Shown piece after piece: positions 56,293 to 64,000 of a stretch of 64,000 nt of DNA (the first letter of the stretch is position 1; the number at the start of each line of letters is the position of its first letter). The notes beneath the pieces were generated by a model. It ran no database searches and was not told the origin of the DNA. It saw only the letters and a list, made by a program, of their open reading frames with translations. The position numbers were made by a program, and so were the translations under genes. The DNA comes from Hymenopellis radicata (Eukaryota > Basidiomycota > Agaricomycetes > Agaricales > Physalacriaceae), in NCBI GenBank assembly GCA_015501595.1, contig JADNRX010000041.1:1-64000 (forward strand), in the 5' to 3' direction.

Positions 56293-58817
56293 ATGTCTCT
56301 TTCCCTCTTCGTTGTTTTAACCCTCAGCGCTGCAGCTCGCGCGGCAAACGACTGGTCTCAGCCATGTTTCAATGGCGTCTGCGAGTATTCGCTGCCCAGT
56401 GACAACGGCCCGAGCTCTGGGTCCATGAAAATTGTACGTCTATCACTGCTCGATTTCAAAAGCGCTAACCCCCATTTCCTAGTGGGGTTCGACTGACGCG
56501 ATATCGGATATAACGCCCGCTGCCGGGTGGGATATTATCGACTGTACGCCGGACGCTGTCTCCCAGGATATTCGCCTCGTATGTACAGGCGCGTCGGCGG
56601 ATTGCGATCACCTGTATCAGAACATTGGCGCCGTGAATAAGATTGTACGATTACCTGAAAGTGTACGTTTTGTCCTTCTTGCTCCTTCCATCAAGCTTTC
56701 ATGCTCATATGCGCAATCTAGTGCGGCGTCAACGCATTCGCACGCGTCGCCAAAGCATGGACACCCACGGACCAATCCGTACCCGCCCGCCTAGCTCGTC
56801 GCGCAGACCCTCAGCCCGTCCGTGCGCTCACACTCGACACCGATTTCGCATCGGCAGATACATCCAAAACCGGAACAGTCAACTTCATCCTCCAAGGTGC
56901 CAACGTTCCGGGCGCTGATGCGGATCTCTCATCTGTATCTACCACCGCGGACGTGAAGCGCATGGGCCGGGTGACCCAACGTGGCTTTGGTAATTTCTTG
57001 AAAAATGCGATTGACAGTGAGCTGCGCCTTCCTTTGGATAGTATTACACTGATGAATGTGATTGATTAGCGATATCCAATGCGCTACAGAACAAGATTGA
57101 GGACAGCAATTCCTTCGATATACCCTTTGACGTGGACCAGACGTTTAATCTCGTCAACGAGAGCGTGGACTGTCCGCCTATTACGGCGAAGCTGAACATC
57201 GATGTTCAGGCCAAGGCGCATGCGGTCGCGTCGATTGGGGTCGCTGCTTCGGGTACAATCATCCCGCCTAATATAGATACCTTTGGGATTATTGCAAGTC
57301 AGTGACTGCCTTCGTACATGGAATAACCGGTGCTTATGATTGATGTGTTTTAGCCCTCAATGCGGAGCTTGCTGGGGGTATTGATTTGAAAGCCGATGTC
57401 GCTGTAAGTATCGTCCAAACCATAGCGAAGGAGCATCAATTCTGATGTTCTTGGTATTCAAGGGCACGTTGGACACTGGAAAAATCAGGCTTTACGAAGT
57501 CGGTATTCCCGGCCTCAGTTTCCCTGGGTGAGTAAATTCCGCACACACTCTTCTTTGCTCTCGCTGACGCCGAGCACAGAATTCTGGAAATCGGACCTAC
57601 ATTCCAAATCAACGCTCAGGCTCTCGCCAAGTTGGATGTCAACCTCGATCTGAACGTCGGTATCGTGTACACCATATCTAACGCGTCCTTTGTCTTCCCT
57701 CCCGGGATCGACGACAGCAAAGACGGGGGAAACTTTAACATTGGTGATACTCGTGCGTATTACTCTCGTTTACCACCACCATCATCTGCTAACCCCATGC
57801 CATGTAGCTCTGCAACTGTCCGTATCCCCCTCCGTAGAAGCCACAGGAACCCTCGAGGCGCATCTCATACCCTCGATTAACATTGGTATATCTGTACTGG
57901 GGGATATCGTCGATGCTAGCGTGTTCCTCGAGCTCGATGCCAAGGCGGCGTTGACACTCGAGTTGGAGGCGAGCGCTAATGGGACTGTGGTCGTGGATAA
58001 CGGGGTGTCTTCTGGGAATGCGACTGAGAGCGTCAGGGCGAACAGCTCGGATGTCAGCGTGACTGCGAGATCGGATGGAAACGCGACCGTGAGCTCTGCA
58101 GTCGGTGCTTATGAGGGCGCAAGGGCGAGCTCTGAAGCCAGTGTTTCTTCGAGGGCGACTGTTTCCTCGCAGTACAGTACTGGCGCACAGGAGAGCGCGA
58201 CTGTGGATGCTCCCAGTGCAGAGGAGAGGAGGGGAGCTTCGTATGGAAATTACTTTATGGCGAGGGGCGACGCTGAACTGACGGAAGAGAGTGCTGCCAG
58301 TTCATACGACGACTCCTCTTACAAGCGCTCCTCCGGACCTGCCTTAGTCCACGCAGCTCGTGGCGCTGAAAGACCTGCCCTGTTATCGACCATAGACACG
58401 AGGAACGTTACCACCGACGGAGACGCGAGCTTTGGCGGATGCTTCACCGTGTCGGCCGGGTTCAACGTGAACATCGGCGCTGAAGGCACTTTCTTTGGGA
58501 TCTTCGATGCGAGTGTCTCCAAGACACTCTTTGGGCAGGATTTCCAAATATACCAGGTTCGTTGTTTTCTATAACTCAGTATGTGGCGCCGATGCTGATT
58601 TGGGTCATAGAAATGCTTTGGAGACAAAGCGAGGAGATCGTTAGCGCCTTGGGAGAGGACAAATCTTACTGGGCGCGGCGTCTTGGATCTGTTATGTCCA
58701 GCGTTAGGTCTGGCTGATCCGGAGCTCGTTCTTGATGAGAGTGTCAGTGCGTCGAGGTATGTTTTCTAGGCTATTTACTGCAATGATACGGACTGACTTG
58801 CATAAAGTATTGAGTGA
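56293..58817 (+). CDS. Large secreted protein with Ser/Ala-rich segment
   Basis: The signal peptide is MSLSLFVVLTLSAAARAAND. A Cys-containing N-terminal domain follows (CFNGVCEYSLPSDNGPSSGS, WGSTDAISDITPAAGWDIID), then a long domain of beta-rich repeats, for example AKLNIDVQAKAHAVASIGV and LDVNLDLNVGIVYTISNASF. Then comes a low-complexity Ser/Ala/Thr/Asn stretch (about 57960-58330) likely to be glycosylated, and a conserved-looking FGGCFTVSAGFNVNIGAEG end. About a dozen short introns are needed. It resembles fungal secreted proteins carrying DUF7029/DUF7223-type domains (from memory, not verified). The last exon is uncertain: splicing at 58757 to 58808 gives a stop at 58817. Confidence 0.6.
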
Positions 58818-59309
58818 TTCTCGTCGCTTTCGGCGGTCCTACTTTATCTATCAACTTGCGAAATTTCTGAACGAGGCCGTTAGTTATTCCCCTTCAATTA
58901 AGTAGTTCCTTCTTTTCCCGGGACTCGGCATGAAATGTACAATCCTTTAGTCTGAACAATGAATAGGAAGACAGGCTTCAAATGATCATAGGAGGATTCA
59001 ACACCGTGACAAGGCGCCGGGGTCTTTGATATCTTTCATTTGGTAGTGCTCTTTCATAAGTTAAACGAAGGGCATTTATCATAGGACGCCACGCCAACTC
59101 TTCTTTTCGTGAATCTTTCGGAGTCTTAACGATCACTTGGCGCCTTCACCCTAGCGAGCCGCTTGGGCCGTGTCAAGCAAAGCTTCTCGTGTTGCCTCAT
59201 GAACAACGGGAAGGTCGCAGAAAACATCACATGATTCATGGAAGGGTCTTTGTCCCTTTGTTGCCACTGGTATCGTACTTGAACATTAACCATCACTCCT
59301 GCTCTCGCC
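58818..59309. other. Intergenic region
   Basis: Between two plus-strand genes. No gene or repeat is visible. Confidence 0.35.
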
Positions 59310-60949
59310 ATGAAGCTGCTCAGACGTTACGGTATTGTTCCCATCGGTCAGGACACTCTTCTTGCTCTCGAAAAGGTGACGTCTGACATCCCACTAGTCG
59401 CGAAGCCGGATAATCCTTCGGTGGCGCAATTGTCTTTACCCCTATGCATTGCAGTACGCACTTTTGATTGGTTTAGCCATCAGTTGCTGTTACTGATACA
59501 CTCTGTGCATAGGAAGATTCTATTAAGGAAGACGAAACGAACTCTGACGCGACCTGGGACGTGTCTGATGACGAACCCGACTGCCACGGTGACAGAGAGG
59601 ACAAAGAGCGCGCCATGACAGAAGACGAACTACGGATTACGCTGGCGCGTCTTGAAGATCTATGGGAAGACATCAGCACGCAGAAGGATTACATGGAGCA
59701 GCTGGAGTTCGAAGACGGGTGTCTCAAACTCGACTTATGGGATGCCAACCGGTCGCTTAAAAAATTGGAAGTCGCCAAAGTGGAGGACACAAATAATCGC
59801 CGATCCCATCTGCGGGATGCAGAAGAAGTTCTGCGTGCATCTTGGCCGCTCTTCTACGATCTCTACGCGGTCTATGAAACCGGCCTAGCATCAGCGACCA
59901 AGATAGACGACGATGCCAGACGTCTGTACGGCGCATACCTGGGTTTCCAGAAGGAAATCAAGACGCTGCTCAACGACACTCGCGCCTTTCAAAAGATTAC
60001 GAGAGATGGGTTGAAACGCCAGGCGATCCGAGTCCAGGAACTCCAACATTTCAAGGCCCTTGCGAACCTTCGAGTTCAACAGGAAAACGCAGCTCGTCAA
60101 GATGTCTTTCTTGTTGATATAGAGCAGAAGAAATTTGACGAGTTTGTCGCCACTCGATCTGCAGATTTAGAGGGCAGGGAAAAGGAGTTGCGGACGAGGG
60201 AGGCAGAGATCAAAGCGCGAGAGGCAGAACTCGAAAACTGGAAGAAGGTCCTCGCAGGCAAGCAGCATGCATCACAGTCGTCTGTACCCGAGCTGGAGGC
60301 ACGCGCAGCCGCCGCGGAAACGCTGGTATCTCTTCTCACCGCCGAGAGAGATGGCCTGCAGGATAAACGCGCCCACGGTAACTTGAGGGAACTCCGGGAG
60401 GAAGTGGACAGGTTGACTGGGAGTGTGGCCTCTACGGTAAAGCAAGAAACGAAGTTGAAGAAGCGATCGAAGAGGATGGAGAAGGAAATCCCTTTAACGG
60501 AAAAGCGGACGGACGTGTGGAAGCGCTTGATCGAATACGACAGGCCACTGTTCGAAACCAACGCCGCACATGTGGCCTACATGAGTACGAAGCTGGTTAT
60601 CCTGAAGGTCGAACAAGATATCGAGACGGGCAAGCTGAAGGAAGCGCAGGCGCTGCTGGACTCTGCAGAGGACAAGCTAGCAAAGGTTAAAGGGGAGGAA
60701 CGCAAGAACAAAGTCTTGATGGCGCAGAGAAAGGGATGGGATTCCAAGATGAAGGAGGAGCAGATCAAGCTGGACACGGCGTTATCGCAGACGAAGGACG
60801 CCAAGAAGAAGGTGAAGGGGATGCAGGCTATAGATGAGAAACAGTCGCTGGCGTCGTGCGGGACAACGTTGGAATTGCGAGTCGAGATTGCCGAGCTGGA
60901 GTCTGAGCTAAACATGCTCGAGAAGAACCTTGAGCTTTACGAGCGTTGA
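59310..60949 (+). CDS. Long coiled-coil protein
   Basis: Exons 59310-59453 and 59513-60949 give 526 residues. The start MKLLRRYGIVPIGQDTLLAL joins in frame across the 59 nt intron to an acidic segment (EDSIKEDETNSDATWD). From residue 75 onward the protein is almost entirely charged heptads, such as REKELRTREAEIKAREAELE and KLKEAQALLDSAEDKLAKVK. There is no catalytic motif and no membrane segment. Probably a structural or scaffold protein; the family is not recognised. Confidence 0.75.
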
Positions 60950-60991
60950 TACTGCGAATAGCACAAGAAATGTATGATATTGCCATCAAAT

Positions 60992-62525
60992 TTAAACCGC
61001 TATTTCAAAACCTGCAGCAAACCAATCAATGACCTTGGGCGTAAGCGGTCCTATCCGCGGCTTCTGCAACAGCTGTAGCAAAGGCAGTGAAAAGTCGTAG
61101 ATCAGGCTGTCATGTAGTCCGCCCTCGTCCTCTAGAAAAGTAACATTGACCCCATAATTGCCAACACAGATCTCATGGAACTGCCTATGAGCATCGACCA
61201 TCCCCTCCTTGCTGCCCGACGTCAAGAGCATTCGGCTAACAACGTTGTCGATCCCGGTGTACCATCCCTTCGGAGCGTTCATGGCTTCAACATAAGGGAG
61301 ATCTGTTGGAGGAACATCTTTGAGAAAAAGACGGCCCCAGAACAGTAGTGATTTGCTACTGATCACGTCGTACTGATCTTTACCGTCTTCGTCGCTAGGG
61401 CAGACCCACGGCGACATGAGAAATACGCCAGCAAAACGGATATCACGAGGAAGAGGTAGCACGGCTGGAAGCGGGTGAAGAATGTGGGAGATCAGTTGGA
61501 CAAGGATGTTACCACCTGCAGATTCGCCCGCTATCTGCAGACATGATGGCTTCACACCAGATTCGAGCAGGAATGCAATGGCGTCGCGGGCTGCACGTAA
61601 GTGATCGGGGTATTTTCCATCGGGGTATAGTTCTAGATGAGATGACCGTCAGAGAGTCCGACGCGTTCGAAACGCCACGATGCGTACTGTAGGCCAAGAA
61701 GACCATACCAACGGGCACGTCTTTCGCGTGTAGCTCCGAGCAGACATGGTGCCAGAACGCGATCGCAAAGTCGGATATTGGAAAGACGAAGCCGCCGCCT
61801 GTCATACGTGTCAACTCGCGCACAATGGACGCGTTAAATGAACATGCCATGGATATATAGAATGACCCTGTCCAGCCGTTTCGGTCCCATCCATAGGAGG
61901 CTCGCACCGGAGGGTAGTTTGTCAACGGTAACCGTTATCTTATGGTGTCGAGTCCATTTCTTTAAGATCCCAAATGTGTCCGGTTGCAACCATTGGATTT
62001 GGTTGTACGTTAAATGGTCAGTGAAGTACCGAGAAAAGCTTTCGGTAACAATTCGCGTCCATGGCTTGGAGGTTGTAATGTTAAGGGCTAGCTTCCAGAC
62101 AATGTGAAAAGCTACATGATAGTTAGAACAATTTTGAACATCGTACAGATACACTGCATGCAAAGCTCAGATTTTTAGGTAAGAAATGTAGTTAAAAATC
62201 CTTTTGATTTTTAACTAGTTTTTCAAGTTAAAAAATGATTAAATATATTTAAATTTTTTTACAGAAATTTTGACTAAATTGAGATAATTTCAAGAAAAAT
62301 TCGAGCAAAGTGAGTTTTATATAAAAATATTTTAATTATATTTAAGAAGTTTTTAATCTAAAAAACTAGTTAAAAATCGAAAGGATTTTTTACTACATTT
62401 CTTACTTAAAAATCTTAGCTTTGCATGCAGTGATACGCACGTAGAAGGATGATCCAGAAACCAATGGCGAGCTTTTCAAAAACGTTGGTTTCCGCGTATT
62501 TTGGCGGTTGATGTTTACCCGTCAT
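60992..62525 (-). CDS. Alpha/beta-hydrolase fold-3 (acetyl-hydrolase-like), MITE in first intron
   Basis: Four exons give 366 residues: 62525-62441, 62111-61848, 61798-61688 and 61632-60992. Motifs are the oxyanion hole HGGGF (spliced across intron 2), the nucleophile elbow QIAGESAGGN, and the catalytic His region DEGGLHDS. The N-terminus has a membrane-like helix (KLAIGFWIILLPFHIVWKLA) once intron 1 is removed. Intron 1 has a CTAAC branch site and would be about 45 nt without the 281 bp MITE plus its 3 bp duplication. Intron 2 is of GC-AG type. It likely hydrolyses a small ester such as a steryl acetate; the exact substrate is unknown. MITE effects on splicing are unknown. Confidence 0.82.
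62152..62432. mobile_element. 281 bp hairpin MITE inside a hydrolase intron
   Basis: Long inverted ends: CACTGCATGCAAAGCTCAGA at the left against CACTGCATGCAAAGCTAAGA read from the right, with pairing continuing for about 90 bp with few mismatches. It is flanked by 3 bp ATA (62149-62151 and 62433-62435). The interior is extremely AT-rich. The 3 bp duplication fits a PIF/Harbinger-type MITE. No ORF. Confidence 0.8.
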
Positions 62526-63012
62526 TAGTCGTCGCGCTAACGGGCGTCGTTATATGCATATCCAAACCATGGTGATGGTGGGAAGCAAAGCAACGTGACA
62601 CGACGTGCCTTTTTGTGGGCCGGAGCATTTGCTCCGATCATGCTTCAAGTTTCGCGGTCAGGCTCAGTCAGTGTTAAGTACACAGACATCATAATTTCGA
62701 GAGGGCTAAGCAAAGACTAGGGTATCGTCGCTACTCAATGTCATCGCAGTTCAGCTCATCCGACACGTAAATATTCCAGGGTTCTTGAAGCTCCTGGTAA
62801 TTCAACTTTGGAAGGCTACCCGCCCGACTCGCTGGTATACACTTCTTCGCCCTTGAAACAAAGCATATCAGAATTGGTGGAAGGAAGGAGCATCATCTGA
62901 ACGTACTGTATACGGTCGAGGGTAGCCGGGGGAATCATCATCTGGTGGCCCGCGGCACTGGCGGGGCGAGTGGTACGAACTTGAGGTCCCAATTAGCAGA
63001 CATCGCAGACAG
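62526..63012. other. Intergenic region
   Basis: Between the hydrolase start and the end of the next minus-strand gene. Contains the hydrolase promoter. No gene is visible. Confidence 0.35.
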
Positions 63013-64000
63013 CTAATAAAGATGGAACGCACGCTTTGCGAAGCGAATGGCAGTGTCGTCGGAACCTTCACCAAAGGTGTTCGTAATGAAGGTCTTTTGT
63101 TTCGCTTGTCTGTTCGGCCCATTACCCAGCAGCGCGTAGGGCATCCAGATCTTCTTATAGTCGGTAACCCAGTCCGAATCGGCCTTCGAAGTGTCGACAG
63201 TTAAAACACATATGACAGGTTCATACTCTCCTCCCTTGGCATGGACTTTGTCAGCAGCTGAAAGTGCGTAGACCTGGGCAGTCTCGGCGTAACTGGCAAC
63301 ATATAGCCCATTCCCCAAGAGGACGGCATTTCCGTTGAAAGATTCTCTGCAACAGACGATGAGGGAATGCAGTAATTTCAGAAGAGGCAACCTACTCTCG
63401 TGCTAGGCCTCTTCCAGCTTCTGTGGCTGCCAAATACTCGTCACCGTTAGCCTGTAAGCAAGCATCGGTTAGCTTCCATCGCGGCAGCTCAAAGTAAAAG
63501 GTACCTTGGTCGTTCCATGGTATCCAATCGTGACCACCTCGCGTTTCTCAAAAGTGGGCGTCAGGTCACGCTTGGTCTTTGTCGTTTTGCTGCCCTTGGG
63601 AGTTTTCGTCGAGTCCGTGTTCTTCGAGCTGCCTTTGGCGTTCTTAGAGGTCTTGCTTGACTTTGGCGGGTATGCCTTTGCCTGTGTTAGAATCGTATTA
63701 GATCCGTTCTGTGCATCCAAGAATGTGTAGCGTACCTTGTCGTCCAATTTGCAAACGGCTTTTGTCTACGCGGAACCATAAAATAAGGTAAACTCATTCC
63801 ATGATGAGACTCACCGTGTCGCTTCCTTTCCCGTCACCTTTCGCGCTACTACCGTTTCCCTTGCCACCCTTCGAGCTACCACCTTTCCCGTTGTTGCCGT
63901 CCTTCGCGGCGGTACCGCCTTTTGCGGTGGCCCCGCGCCTTGTATTAAAAGTGCTGGACTGATATGCTTTGAGCACGGAAGCGGGATATGAAGATCGTTC
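63013..64000 (-). CDS. Possible ADP-ribosyltransferase-fold protein (5' end outside window)
   Basis: A multi-exon gene, open to the window edge. The N-terminal part is a Lys/Gly/Ser-rich low-complexity linker (63800-63960), followed by a second Lys/Ser/Thr-rich stretch (63570-63670). The C-terminal domain has VVTIGYHGTTK and, after an intron, NAVLLGNGLYVASYAETAQV. An HGT followed by a GxGLYxA..A..YA segment is the pattern of the PARP/ADP-ribosyltransferase fold. The third catalytic residue is not obvious; YEPVICVLTVD or FGEGSD are candidates. It ends FAKRAFHLY. The fold assignment is tentative; it could also be an unrelated secreted protein. Nothing in the sequence shows toxicity. Confidence 0.5.

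Noticed and set aside
1..64000. CRISPR arrays, bacterial operons, rRNA genes or viral genes
   Set aside because: No spaced direct repeats, rRNA signatures or viral replication genes were seen; intron-rich genes show a eukaryotic genome.

Overview
The window looks like a basidiomycete (probably Agaricomycete) chromosome. Genes are split by many 45-60 nt introns with GT-AG ends and occasional GC-AG ends. Two tRNA-Phe genes carry introns. A divergent FTR1/FET3 iron-uptake pair is present, and the transposons are of fungal type. There is no sign of bacterial operons.

The dominant structure is a giant inverted duplication. The left arm (1-16681, probably continuing beyond the window) is repeated in reverse at 27825-50165. 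Between the arms lies an 11.1 kb unique spacer. Each arm carries, from outside to inside: a coiled-coil/tail-anchored membrane protein gene; a decayed unidentified gene; an NTF2/SnoaL-like gene (A); an intron-containing tRNA-Phe; a second decayed unidentified gene; a 2OG-Fe(II) oxygenase; two tandem ketopantoate-reductase-like genes (D, E); a second NTF2-like gene (B); and a Cys-rich/coiled-coil gene (F). By eye the coding parts differ by only a few percent, but the arms differ by clean insertions and deletions. The left arm has a 238 bp TA-flanked MITE and about 1.4 kb of extra sequence. The right arm has a 7.5 kb TIR transposon with an 8 bp target duplication, whose single-copy empty site is preserved in the left arm.

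The spacer holds a reductive iron-uptake cluster: a ferric reductase (17048-19497, minus), the iron permease FTR1 (22503-24067, minus) and the ferroxidase FET3 (24762-27041, plus). FTR1 and FET3 diverge from a shared promoter. Exact ATCWGATAA sites, the known recognition sequence of fungal iron-responsive GATA repressors, occur three times upstream of the ferric reductase and once in the FTR1/FET3 promoter.

The 7.5 kb transposon (31325-38790) encodes a large zinc-finger protein. Three later non-autonomous insertions break its coding sequence, each with its own target duplication, and one of them is a set of concentric inverted repeats.

Right of the duplication (50166-64000) are ordinary single-copy genes: an ABC half-transporter, a secreted repeat protein, a large secreted Ser/Ala-rich protein, a long coiled-coil protein, an alpha/beta hydrolase with a hairpin MITE in its first intron, and, cut by the window edge, a gene with a possible ADP-ribosyltransferase-like fold. 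Functional links between the iron cluster and the duplicated oxygenase/reductase/NTF2 set are inference only.
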